64,000 nt of DNA from Exophiala sp. HKRS030 (lineage: Eukaryota; Ascomycota; Eurotiomycetes; Chaetothyriales; Herpotrichiellaceae), in NCBI GenBank assembly GCA_023897205.1, contig JAHWDD010000005.1:1736001-1800000 (forward strand). Reading direction: 5' to 3'. The notes beneath the pieces are model-generated. The model saw only the letters and a program-made list of their open reading frames with translations, searched no databases and was not told where the DNA came from. The translations under genes were made by a program, and so were the position numbers. Below, piece after piece: positions 11,233 to 22,524 of the stretch; positions within the stretch are counted from its first letter, which is position 1; each line of letters starts with the position of its first letter.

Positions 11233-12968
11233 TTAGTTTGCAACGGACTTTCTCTTTGAGGCCATTCTCTTGAGTTCTCGTAGTAGTCCGACGACGAGAG
11301 GTACGCCAATGGGGCCGAGCAGAGGTAGGTAAACAGCAACTTTGTGCTCATCAGGAAAATAGACTTGTCCCACCATGGACTTGTCAAAGAAGGCCTTCTC
11401 GCTATCTTGATATGCAATCTGAGCATGCGAAAGCGCGACATCCCACCTGCTGTCCCGGAATGCATGGCAGCATGCAGTCAGGTTCCCGATGGTGTCGTCG
11501 ACCAATTGTGCGACATGCTTTGGGATAGGAATGTTGCTAAGCCGCTGTGCCAATCGCGACAACGAGCCTAAGCTGGACGCAGCTTTCAGGTAGAGGGTTA
11601 GCGTAGAGTAACGCTTATACGCATCAAGACGGAGTTGAAGAGGTAGATTCTTGGTTGACTCTTCCGAGTGCAAGACACCTAGCAACGACAGAAGCTGCGA
11701 TGAGAAGGTCTGAAATGGTAGCTGCAAGGTATTCCTGTTCAGATGACTAGGCAACGCAGCGTGTCCGGAGACAGCGTCGGCATTCAGCTGCGGATTGAGA
11801 ATTTGGATACCACCCCATTGGGGAATCAGCCACGACGTCCCTTCGCTTCCCTCAATCGCCAATGGAATCTGGTCGAGAGAAGGAACGTAAAGAATGAAAT
11901 TGAGCGTAGGTCCTTCTCCGATAGATGGAGCAAGTGGCCATTCTGCAGCATTCACGAAGGCTGTGAGATCTTTTTGTGGTAAAAGCGTGCCATTGTATCC
12001 CTCAATAGATACAGGCCGGACAGCTGGCGAAAATGCCGAGTAGAGCTGCACCTGCGTAGTTATGCCAATCTTGACAACGTTCGACAATGCGTGGACAAGA
12101 GGATAAATGTTGTCTTTGAGAGCCTCCTGCACGTCCCAGCTCGAGGGCGATCCAGTAGCCGTGAAAAGGGAGAAAGTCAAATGGAACTCTGGTGATGCCT
12201 TGTAAGCACGACTGATCCGCTTCTCGATACCATTGATGTGGTCGAGAGACTGCGACCGAAGAAAGGACTGCGCATAGTTTGTATGGCTCGCGAGCGAGAC
12301 CACTTGAAGTGCCGCCGCAATCTGCTCGTCCTTGAAAAGGTCTTGGAGTTTATCTGCCAGTTGGTTGGGAAGATGATTCATTGGTCCGCGTACAGTAGCT
12401 GTGGCAGCGACAGGATCCAGCTTGAACTCGAAAGAGGCTGTTGCAGGCTCCAGAAGGATCTTGAGCGACGGTTCTCCCAGAGCTGGACTCGTGGGATCTT
12501 CGCCGCAACCCGAATGCTGTTTTTCCCATTCACTACTTCCATCATTCCATAGCCCACTAACAAGATGTAGCCGCTGATGTAAGGTAGGATACTCGTTAAG
12601 GTCATCGAGTACTTGCTGGGTATCTTGAACAAGTCGTTGCGCGTCGGAACAAGGAAGGCCAGGAGCTTCAGCCCATATATGTAAAGGAATGGAAGTAGGA
12701 GTGTTCTGTACGCCACAGTCAGAAGTGCAGAGGAGGACCATTCTTCAATACGCACGAGTCCATCCGCCCAGTCGACCATTTCTTGCAGGGGCAAGCTGGC
12801 CCGGTAGATTGAGGTGGTCTGCCACCATGTCGGCACCCCAAGCAATACTATGACAGCCCAAAAAGAGAAGACAATCTTCGTCCGTAAGCTCAATGCTTCT
12901 GGTTTCTCGGGTGGAGGCTCTCGTTTGGCAGAGACCGCCTTGGGCGGAGGAGTGGTTGATGTGTCCAT
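11233..12968 (-). CDS. GPI17: GPI transamidase subunit PIG-S
   Basis: Exons 12756-12968 and 11233-12705, joined across a 50 nt intron (GTGCGT...GCGTACAG with CTGAC branch), encode 561 residues. PIG-S is a subunit of the ER-membrane GPI transamidase that attaches GPI anchors to proteins. The topology fits: an N-terminal membrane segment at about 29-48 (KIVFSFWAVIVLLGVP), a large lumenal part, and a C-terminal membrane segment before a basic tail (VAVYLPLLGPIGVPLVVGLL, then RELKRMASKRK). Family blocks include TTSIYRASLP, FILYVPSLDQIPLAI and TSWLIPQWGGIQILNP. The unspliced continuation of exon 1 stays open for a further ~125 codons, so intron use must be inferred from frame and homology. It is divergent from COQ10. 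Confidence 0.93.
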
Positions 12969-13359
12969 AGCTATTTGAGGCGGCCGTGGAACCAGGATAT
13001 CTTGCTACCGCCAAGTCATATTCAAGATTGGGAGAGGACGTGTGCGCTCGAGCCTGGAAGTCAAGCGCGTATGGTGAGATATGTCTGCCCTTCAATAAAT
13101 GTCAGGGAAGACACGGTAGTGGTATATGTGGTTGATGGAGAAATCGCAACGAGTCAGTCGAAAATCGGCAGCAATGAATCTGGGATCGACACCTGACTCG
13201 CGATATATTTTTCCCAAAACTCTCGGTTCTATTACAGCTAATACCTCAACTTTCATTTCAACTTTTTCGCGACGACTGTTAATTCTTCTCGAGGTAGGCG
13301 CAGGTGTCAATTCGAAAGTTTGCATAGTTTGGCGCAGTTCGGGATACGATTTGGGCATA
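12969..13359. promoter_or_regulatory. Divergent promoter region GPI17/COQ10
   Basis: 391 bp between the two ATG codons, presumably carrying both promoters. The frame of COQ10 is open to 13126 without a need for the extra residues. Confidence 0.55.
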
Positions 13360-13989
13360 ATGATCTTACGGCAACCTGGTATTCTGCATTGTGGAAGCAA
13401 GCCTTCGACTTTCTACTACCGACCACTGTTCCACGGCAAACAAGAGTCTATACTCCAAAGCCGAACTTTCTTCGACTCTATATTGTCATCAGCTTTAGGT
13501 CCTTGCCCGCTGCGGACAGTTTCGCATACAAAGCTTCTTCCCTACTCGCCCAAGGTCGTTTTCAAAGCTGTTTCGGACGTGTCTGGCTACCCAACATTTT
13601 TACCGTTCACCATCTCGTCGCATGTGACGTCAAGAGACCCGGATGGATACCCAACTCGAGCCAGGTTAAAAATCGGCTATGAAAAACTCGGGCTTGAGGA
13701 AGACTGGGACAGCATAGTCTTCTGTGACCCCAAGAAAGGACTTGTTGAGGCCCGCAGTAGCGACGAGAACAGCAACGGTTTATTCGAAATCTTGAACACG
13801 AGGTGGCACATTTCCCACCGCGAAGGAGGCGATGAGGATCATGCGTCCGTGAAATTGGACGTCAACGTCAAGTTTCGCAATCCAGTCTACGATCAGTTAT
13901 TCTCTCAGGTCGAAGGAAAGGTTGCAAGCACAATGATCTCCGCTTTCGAGAAAAGAGTCGAAGAGCTCCATCAGCGGAAGACCGACTGA
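13360..13989 (+). CDS. COQ10: Coenzyme Q-binding protein COQ10 (START-like), mitochondrial
   Basis: A single exon of 209 residues from ATG 13360. COQ10 binds ubiquinone in mitochondria and is needed for efficient respiration and CoQ synthesis. The polyketide-cyclase/START-like domain occupies about residues 55-205: SHTKLLPYSPKVVFKAVSDV, YPTFLPF, the Trp-containing strand NTRWHI, and a C-terminal amphipathic helix (AFEKRVEELH). The first ~50 residues contain Arg/Ser/Phe residues and few acids, compatible with a targeting peptide. An in-frame ATG at 13126 would add 78 residues but is not needed for the usual family length. The gene has no introns. Confidence 0.92.
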   Translation: MILRQPGILHCGSKPSTFYYRPLFHGKQESILQSRTFFDSILSSALGPCPLRTVSHTKLLPYSPKVVFKAVSDVSGYPTFLPFTISSHVTSRDPDGYPTRARLKIGYEKLGLEEDWDSIVFCDPKKGLVEARSSDENSNGLFEILNTRWHISHREGGDEDHASVKLDVNVKFRNPVYDQLFSQVEGKVASTMISAFEKRVEELHQRKTD

Positions 13990-15148
13990 GGTTCTTCTGG
14001 ATAAAGTATCTACACGAGCCTGCCATGCAGTACGTGTAGAAGAAGACCTTCAAGATGCGAAATGAGCACGACGCCTCGACCTACATTCAGTGGCAATATT
14101 GTCAGTGCAACGAGGTGACTTCTCATCGGACGGAGGCAGTTCCGAATTGTCATACAGGAGTCTTTCATTCGAAAGCCATCACAGGGGCCTCCGTAGCAGA
14201 AGTTGCTCAAAAGCAATGATTCTGGTCACAACAGGGGCAGTGAAACCCGAATCTTGTATCTTGGTCCCGTCTAACCTGTATATTCCTCGGTTCGAAGGAC
14301 AATATCAATTCGCTTAATTGAGAAAGCTGATTCCAGCGTCTAATTATCCGAATATCTGGCGTTGCGAGGCGTAAATCATTTGCCTTGGGAGTATTGATAT
14401 GTGCGTCACCGCATTATCACAGGACCATCACTCAATAAGCCCAATGTCTCGTCGGCGGTTCGAAAACAAACAATTAATGTCGCAGTAATGCAGGAGAAAT
14501 GGCACAAGTCCGCAATACTCAAAGTGTCCGTGCCCGTGATGGGTTAGTTCTAACTCGATGTATGTCGCTCCGTCCTGTCCACAACCCCAAGCGTCGACGA
14601 CAACCTCCAGCGATTCGTAGAGCTGTTGAATCGTCACCAATACGATGTGAGATGAGTGGTCGATCGCGGCGTGAAAGAAGCAGACCACGACCCGGCTAGT
14701 GTCGAGTAGCTCGAGTAGCACGAAAAGTCTCCCACCACTCAGCATCTCCAACGTCCTTTATCACACCCTGCCACCAATCGCCCCTCGTCGACCGAAGCTC
14801 GTGAACCTGCGCTGACTGGGTAAGCGAGCTCTCTCTAACCGCCCGGAACAACAGGCAAGGCCCTCTTGAAGAAACACTTCTTTTCCATCATCATGCACGA
14901 GGGGGACGCGCCGCCGTGCTGATGCAGTGCATCACCCAAAAAGCCGCATCTTGTTCCGTCACCACCACCACCGTCCCACTCACTCTTTCACCTCTCTCCT
15001 GTCGCCATCCGCTGGCCTTAAAATTGCACGAGAGAGCCCAGATAGGTTGTAATTAAAACCGGCCATTCGAATCCCAACCTGCGTCCTTTGCCCCGTGGTT
15101 CATCGTTTCATATGTCGCCGCGCTGCTCTTCACCGTCAGTGTCATGCT
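13990..15148. other. Intergenic, upstream region of the membrane-protein gene
   Basis: About 1.2 kb. The last ~250 bp (14880-15100) become pyrimidine-rich, as often seen at fungal promoter/leader boundaries. No gene, RNA or clear repeat was found. Confidence 0.5.
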
Positions 15149-16650
15149 ATGGCCGGTTGGCATGACCATTCTGCGACCGCTCCTCCGCCCTCACCTTCAC
15201 TCTCCCGCCTCTCTCTGACCATCCTGTGCCTGCTGACCGTCCTCCTCCGTCTCACGTCCGCCCTGCAGACCGTCGCCGGGTCGCCTTGTGAATCTGTGTG
15301 CGCCGACGCAGGAACGCTCGAGGGAGACGTGGTCTGCCTCGATGCCGACTATCAGTCTCTCCCGCAGGGTCGAGCATATCAAAACTGCGTGGCGTGTCAG
15401 TTGAATAGCACATCGGTGGACACGAGCAAGAATGAGACAGACGTAGAATGGGCATTGTGTATGCTAGCAATATTTCTTATCCACATCCACCTTCACATCT
15501 TCATATTGTCCTTCTCTGCAAACTCATACTACTTTCTGTTCGAGAAGTCCGCTGAACAAATTGACCCCCAGTGGCCCTGCGCTACACACTTTCAGGGTGC
15601 ATGTTCGCTTGGCCGTCGACCCATATATCGATCAGCAGTCCTTGCCAGGTCAGCTGCGCTGTTTTGAACGAGTCGATCGAGTACCAGATCACGAACGATA
15701 CTTCAAAGACCTCTCCAGAACTGGGATTTTGCAACGTGGGCGCATTCGACAGCACCGACATCAACCGATGTGCCTTTTGCTATAGCTTTGTTCCGCAACA
15801 ATTGTATCTTGCCAACTGTAGGGCTGGAACCCCCCTCCCTCCCCAACCCCCAAGCCACCCCCCCCTTGTTTCCCCGACTGGGAAAAAAGATATCAAGACT
15901 GACCCTACTACCAAAATAGTCCTGCAAGCACTGCACATAGCCTGTGTGCAACCGCCGCTCGCCGGCAAAGCATTCTTCCCTGACGCGGCCGCCATCTTCA
16001 ACGAAACACTCATAGCAGGTCCCGCCCCGTCGTCCAACAGTGGCGGTTCCGGCGGCGGTCTCCACGGGTGGAAACTGGCCCTTGCCGTCGCGCTGCCCAT
16101 AGTGGGCGGTATTTTGCTCATCGGAGGTACCTGCTGGTGCTGTTTTGCATTCACCCGAAAACGACGACAACGGATGGCCCAGACGGGGCGCATGAGTCGA
16201 GTCCACGACGCCAACGCTGACCACATGTACAGTCCCATGTCGGCCAAAGCCATGGACGCCTGGAGCCAAGGACAGCCCCCGACCGAAATGCACGCCATCA
16301 GCCCGACGCTCCTCCACGCCAAACACCCGAGCCCTGGCATGGCGCAGGGACGCTGGAGCCACCATCAAGCGCAGGGCGAAGAGTCCGACCACGGAACTCC
16401 GCTCAGGACCAGTTTCCAACAACCGGAAGTCATCGGGCCCGGAAACGGCCAGCTACAGGACCCGCGGCTGCACGAGCAGTATTTCGGGTCGACCGACGAG
16501 CAGGATGCAGAAGGTCACTTTGACAATTTGCCCGGACCAAGCGGCGGCCAACAACAGCAAGAGTATTACCATCCGGAAGCTATAGGCGTGGCGTACGGGC
16601 AGCCCCATGATGTGCCCATGCAGGATTACGAAAGGGGTCATTTTATCTGA
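15149..16650 (+). CDS. Cys-rich single-pass membrane protein, function unknown
   Basis: Exons 15149-15458, 15572-15817 and 15920-16650 (introns 113 and 102 nt) encode 428 residues. An N-terminal hydrophobic segment (about 20-40, LSLTILCLLTVLLRLTSA) is a signal peptide. A Cys-rich extracellular part follows, with repeated C-x-x-C spacing (SVCADAG, NCVACQ, INRCAFC). A Gly/Ser linker leads to one transmembrane helix (LALAVALPIVGGILLIGG) and a basic stop-transfer RKRRQR. The cytoplasmic tail is hydrophilic and His/Gln/Pro-rich. The second intron is a multiple of three and stop-free. Splicing gives LANFLQALHIAC, which reads far better than the Pro-rich retained form. The architecture recalls fungal cell-wall sensors or LPXTG-like surface proteins, but no named family was recognised. 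Confidence 0.78.
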
Positions 16651-18214
16651 TATCTACTGTGGAGGACGGAAAATAACGCAACCAAGTTTTGTTAGTAGCT
16701 CGATGGGATGTGATGAGGGGGCGAATGACGATGTGACGCACGTTTTTCAATGTTTCCTTTTCTCCTTCGGACTAACGTCCTCGTTGAATGTGGATTAGAG
16801 TACTGAGGTATCTATGATGAGATGAAAAAGCAGAGATCACCGTGGATGACCCAGGTCAGATCAAGTTTTTTTTCTGCGGAAGGGTGAGTATGAGGAGACG
16901 GCGGGATACATATGTCTGATAGGACTAGACAATTGTATTATATGTGTTTTGGCACGTCAAGACGGTCAGTCTCTTCCAACCAAAAGAGTTGATATCCCAG
17001 ACTTGTCGTCTTGGGAGAAAGACCCCTAATATGCAAGAAGAACAATGGTGGTAGGGAAAGTCCACGATGTACGGAGTAAACGTAATAAATTCTTGCATCG
17101 AAGAGTGTTTTTCTATCGATAAGGAAAAAATATTCAAAGAGTGCCATACAAGTTGAATATCTCTTCTCGTGTCGCGAAATGAACGAGCTGTTTGATGACA
17201 TCTAGTAGGCATCGATACGAATGGGACGATGTATTTTGGGGTTTAAGTAGTAGCAACGAGTAGGTAGTCACCTCTCACATCCGTATGTAACCTTCGCAAA
17301 ACTATCTTCTTCCCTCGGAACAAGAACAAAGCAAGGAGTCGCAGAATAAGTAATGATGAAATCAATGACGCCGACAAGGCTGGCAAGCGGCAATGGTACT
17401 CGTAGTGAATTGGTGCAGTCGAATAAACTCGTTGCCCTGACCACTCCTCGTTGTTCGATTGGGCTTCGTGTTGAAGGGAGCGAAAGCTCGGGATGGGGGG
17501 AAGATCGACGTTACATTTTGTTTCGGAAACAGTTTGAAGGGGAACCTTTCCCATCGTTGTTAGTATGTGAAATCCCCCAGAGGGCGAGGGCGAAGGGGGG
17601 AAATGGATGGATGGATGTGAACGGCCACGGGAACTGGAGTTTGCGGATCACACCATTTTCTTATTCACCTCTTTGTACAGTAACGAGGTTCTTGCGCGCG
17701 TTTGTGGCTTTGGGGAAGCACGAAACTTTACCAGATTCTCGGTTATTACCACGGAGATCCTTCCAACTGTATGACAATTGTCGTCTCATCTGTCTTGCAA
17801 GGTTTCTTTCTTGACTGCGCCTCACACCTCCTCCCCCTCCTCCTCCGTGTTGTGTTAAGAGCTGTGTGTTTTGGTCCGAAAAAAACTTGAGAGCCCAGGC
17901 CAGACCCCCTTGCCAATGACTTGTGACGGGCGCAACTGAGGCGCAGCTTGCGAAGCGATACGGAGTAGAAATTGAAACATTCGTTATTTGTCATTTTTTT
18001 TGTACCAGAGTATCAGAGTACATACATTGCGTGCGACTGAGTCAAGCCTAAACGACGAAACCAATAGGTGGCGGAGGCAAAGACATCTACCATCCCAACC
18101 AACGTCTACGGACCACACCTGCACGAGGTAAGAAATTGTACGGCGACAGAGCCTGCTCCTACTCGTAAGGCTCCCTGAGAATCTCGGCAATACATACGTC
18201 TAGATGTGACCCTT
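16651..18214. other. Intergenic, 1.56 kb
   Basis: No convincing gene on either strand. Contains two exact TACGGAGTA motifs (17070-17078 and 17959-17967). Contains the 3' end of the membrane-protein gene and the promoter of the dehydrogenase. Confidence 0.5.
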
Positions 18215-19755
18215 ATGGCGAAAATCGAGACCGAAGCTCTACATAACGGGTCGGCCACGAAAACTACGGCGACGGCAGCAGCGAATGATTCACTGGATAC
18301 CTCCATCAAAGTCCTGGTGACTGGTGGTTTGGGTTTCGTTGGTTCAGCCATCGTTCGAGCGTTACAGGAACAGCGTCCTAAATGGATCGTATGCATTCTC
18401 GATCTGGACAATGGGCCAGGAGACTCGTGCAAGGACGACGGCGAGGATGAGCTAGACTTGCTCAAGGGGTGTTCGTACGAGTACGTTCAGGCGGATGTCA
18501 CCGACTTCGATGCCGTGATGAGGGTCTTTCATCGCGTAAGGCCTACTGCGGTTGTGCACTCGGCAGGTATCGTGCCACCCTTGAGAGAGAGGTAGGTTGA
18601 CTTTCTGTGCTGTTCTTCAGTCAGCAAGCGTATTTGTACCCATAAAGGTGGAGTGTCCAAGAACAAGGAGCAACCCCAAGTATCACCCTCGTGACTCTTG
18701 AATCTTCTGCTGACAGTTGCCACCCCAGATACTCGCGTCGCTTGGAGACCGTTGTCAAGAAAGTCAATGTCATGGGCACTAGGCATGTCGTCGAGGCAGC
18801 GGGAAGAGCGGGGTGCCGTGCCTTTGTATACACGAGTAGTTGTTGCGCTGTCGTGGATGACATGACCAAGTCTTACCCAAATATTGATGAGCGCTGGCCT
18901 GTGTCCAGAAAGAGTTTGATATATGGCGAGAGCAAGGTTGAAGCAGAAAGAATTGTCTTAGCAGCTAACAACAGTGGCATGTCACACGAGAAATTCGCCA
19001 TCTTGGACGGTGAGTCCCCCAACGCCATGCTCACCTGCGTCTTGCGGCCTTCGGTCATCTTTGGAGAGGGTGACCATCAGCTGATACCTTCTCTCCATGC
19101 CTGCATCGCAAAGGGGGAATCTCGCTTCATCGTTGGAAATGGATTTAATCTGTGGGACGCAACATATGTTGGAAATATCGCCGATGCTCATGTACTAGCC
19201 CTCGATAATCTGCTGGGAGTGGGGTCTCGGCGGGACGAAACGCAGGCCACCATCAATGAGCTGGTCCAAGAGCCTGGTACCAACGGAGTGGGAAGTGCCG
19301 CTGGAGAGACGTTCTTCATCCAGAATAATGAACCCATCTCGTTCAGAGACTTTAGTCTCGCCGTGTGGAAAGAGTTTGGACACTACCCGCCGTGGCTGGA
19401 AATTCGCATTCCAGAAGGATTAGGGTGGACCCTGGGTTTGTTCGCGGAACTCTTCACGCGAATCTCCGGCACGCCAACGACCCTGTCCCGCGGTAGTGTG
19501 ATGGACGCAGTAGCCATTCGTTATGCCTCTGGCGACAAGGCCAGCAGAATCCTCGGCTATCATCCACGAACTGGGTTAGAGGTGGGCATCAAAAAAAGTT
19601 GTCTTGTGAGTAATAATGTGGCATTTCCTACCTCTTTAGTGTTTTGCGAGGCTGTTGCTACTCGGATTTGGCCCCCAGAGTACTCCGTACATGCTAACAA
19701 ATGCAACGTCAATCAGGATTATGCGCGACGGTTAGAGGAAAGACGCCGACGATGA
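18215..19755 (+). CDS. NAD(P)-dependent 3beta-hydroxysteroid dehydrogenase / sterol-4-alpha-carboxylate 3-dehydrogenase-like
   Basis: Exons 18215-18591, 18729-19605 and 19717-19755 encode 430 residues. The ATG at 18215 is the first in frame. The extended-SDR Rossmann motif VTGGLGFVGSAIVRAL lies near residue 34, an acidic residue (LDLDNG) closes beta-2, and the catalytic pair is in YGESKVEAE with Ser from TSSCCAV upstream. RPSVIFGEGD and DATYVGNIADAHVLAL are typical of the 3beta-HSD/Erg26 family, which oxidises and decarboxylates C4-carboxylated sterols in ergosterol synthesis. C-terminal hydrophobic stretches (GLGWTLGLFAELF) could associate with ER membrane. The last intron (111 nt) is in frame and stop-free and contains a perfect TGCTAAC branch site plus one TACTCCGTA copy. 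Whether this is the main Erg26 or a paralogue cannot be decided here. Confidence 0.88.
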
Positions 19756-22524
19756 ACGCATGATTGCTGCTGAGACGCCAGGAATGAGAGAAACGTAATG
19801 GCTCGGAAATTATGGTCAGTTGGTGTGCTTGGGATTGCCCATTCATTCGGTGTTGTGTGATGGGGTTTGAGACGGTCAGGGTGCAAGCTTGGAATGGAAG
19901 CAATAGTCCGGCCTTCTAGAAGCTGACGAATTCATAGCCGAGAACTTTGATTGTGCGGCCGTTCTGTATTTGGCAATTGGACCTAGATCGACCACTACCG
20001 TTCGAGGGTCATCTTGCAAAGCCAGGGAGCCTTGTCGAGCTACCCTAGCTGTAATGTATGCTTTGCTGCTCAGATGACCACACTCGAAACAACGCAAATT
20101 GATCTCGTTTCAATACGTACCGTCACACTGGCCGAAAAACAGGCAACACAGACTGTACCATCTCCCCCAAGGAAGTGACCTGGCCGAGACGAAATGTCAG
20201 GGAGACGGGATGGAGACCCATGATTTCGCGGTACAAAGTGCAGGTCAGGGCGTGCCATCTACTCGACGGGAGACTAGCGACGCTTGCGCAAGTTTCGGGA
20301 ATGGTGTCAATGCTAGCATCAGGTCATGGATTGTGTGGCTCAGTGGCTGATGCGGTATGGATGATTGATTGAGAGAGATGGAAACAACATGGAAGGGACA
20401 GATGGTAAGAGATGGTTAGAGATGGTCGTCTCAAGTTAGGGGTTAGTGCGCTACAAAATGACGTAGCCCCCGGCTTGGCCTATCATCGATTGGCTATCGG
20501 CCAACTAGACGAGGCTAGCCTAGCCTTAGGTCTAACAGCGGGATCCCCCTTTGTTCTCATCTTGCCTCGTCCCTTAAACACCCTCATTTCTCTTTTCCCT
20601 CCTCGCCTCCGCTACCCTGTCTCTTGTACAATATACTTGTAGACCTAGGCCGCTACTCATGTCCACAACCCGACCCCGTTCACCACCTTGATCTACTGGC
20701 GCCCCGCTATACAAGGGTCGTCGCTTCTCGGTGACCATCCTCCTACGGCAAGCCGATCTCGCCTCGCTCAAATCAGCGTGCGTCACTCGCAGCCGGCCCC
20801 TACTAGATTCCAATCGCTCTTTCCATTCCTACGGGACCATGGATCCTGGTGCACAAGCAACGACACTCGGAACCCTGTTGAGCCATGACTCGTACCCGTC
20901 TCCTACACATTATTCATACTTTGATCCGTACAAGCAACGGAGAATTCATCCCCGTCTATGCCTCCCGGCGATGTCCCACACCCTTTCACGAAACCCATCT
21001 GTTGCCGAGTTGAAGTCACTCTCTCGCAACCGAGGGCCAAAATTCGAGAAGTCGAACTTGTCTTGGGTGACCTTTCCGTCTCCCCGTCTTACTATGATAG
21101 CAGGCATTCCCATGCTTCTCTAGGTCCTTTGCCGCCTTCTTTCAAGTACTCCGGCCTACAACACGGATACTCGCTTTGAAAAGGGTCCCGCTATCGCCTC
21201 ACCAAGGCCTGTGTAGATCATACCCATGATCGGCGAACAGGGCGAGCGTTGGGCACTGATGACACTTTCGTGAAAGGGTATTTCCCTGGACCGCTGACTT
21301 CAAATGTTCCTTTCCACCGTCGAGCGTGATTGACCTGGTTCACGGCCTTGGATTCCCTTTCATCCCGTCCCTCCGACGCCGACATTTGTGGCTGCTCCAA
21401 AGCAAGGTATCAGCCCTGCCACCCCGGGATGAGCCTTCTATTCTTGAGGTCGCTTAGAAATTGTCACTTGTCTTCAAGCTGGGTGATGCGTAGACCTCGA
21501 GACACTACGAGCACCAGTATTTTCTTCGGCCTGGTCCATGGATGCTACTTGCCGTGAGGTTCGCTAGTTGCGGCTCGCGTGTGCACGGCCGTTCCTTCCC
21601 CACTCCGTTTATGATCGCTGCTACATTCACAACGGCCGTCCAGCATCTTCAGACCTCCAGACTGTTCTAAAGTGTCCCCTTGCGAACCTGTACCAGCATC
21701 TCAAACACTGCAAAATGTGCTTCGCCATTCAAGCACTCCACGTCATTCTGCTGCGACTCGTGGAGCGGAAACGAACCTCGTGATCGTGGAGTGCTGTGCT
21801 CCGTCGTGCTCCTGGGGACATAGCTATCCATTCACTGTCTTTTGGGCATCAACTATGCCAATCGATAACCACGCATTTGGCAACCTGGGTGCATGACGTG
21901 CCGACAGTACGATGACGCAGACTCCCGCTCTGGAAGCAAACAGCAGGAAATTAATCCAGCTTCTAGAAGACAAGGCTCGGCACCATCATATGTCAATTTC
22001 CAGGTCACTCCCATGATCGCAAGGATGTTGCGCCCACTTGCCAGAGACTAGATATACGCTTATAGACTGTGCTAAACAACGCCCGTCCGTGCCTCAACCA
22101 CGGTGTCGGCAACAGCCCGCCGGCAGACTTCAGGCACCTTGGTTTCAGCCCCTGCAAGAGGTGGGCCTTGGTGTAAGAAACTAGGACGGCCGGGGTAGCG
22201 GAATGGGTGGGAACAACCAACTTCCAGAATAGCCTTCGGATGGGTCTTTGGAGGACTCGAAGCCACACGGACTCGAATTCTCCACGTGCCTTATTGTTGA
22301 ATGCCATGTCATTATTGGACTTCATCTCATTCTTTCTCCCATGCTCAGGTCTGGCAACAATACCACCAATGCCCAAAGCTCAATGGGTGCCCTATGCGAA
22401 GCCCCTTAGCCGACTGATTTGCTCGAATTCGCCTATCAGAACTGGAGACATTTGAATCTTCCTCCGTGGATTTATCTTGCACCCTCCTCCTTCCAACTGC
22501 ATATCACTTAAGGCCTCTTCGACC
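19756..22524. other. Long region upstream of the 389-aa gene, pyrimidine-rich with coding-like fragments
   Basis: 2.8 kb without an intact gene. From ~20560 the plus strand turns C/T-rich like a fungal mRNA leader, and it contains several upstream ATGs. The stretch 20839-21320 reads like protein in alternating frames (separate entry). Either a long leader with uORFs or a decayed gene would fit. Confidence 0.45.
20839..21320 (+). pseudogene. Possible decayed or frameshifted coding sequence
   Basis: ATG 20839 opens a plausible Ser/Tyr/Pro-rich N-terminus (to about SYFDPYKQ). The protein-like character then jumps frame near 20925-20940 to ENSSPSMPPGDVPHP and onward through an amphipathic stretch (AKIREVELVLGDLSVSP). 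It jumps again near 21150 to TPAYNTDTRFEKGPAIASP and again near 21215. No GT-AG intron large enough lies at the first switch. Downstream the frames break with stops. It could be a relic gene, an assembly with indels, or chance openness of C/T-rich DNA. Low confidence. Confidence 0.25.

Noticed and set aside
13126..13359. N-terminal extension of COQ10 to ATG 13126
   Set aside because: Would add 78 residues beyond the usual family length; ATG 13360 gives a normal leader plus domain.
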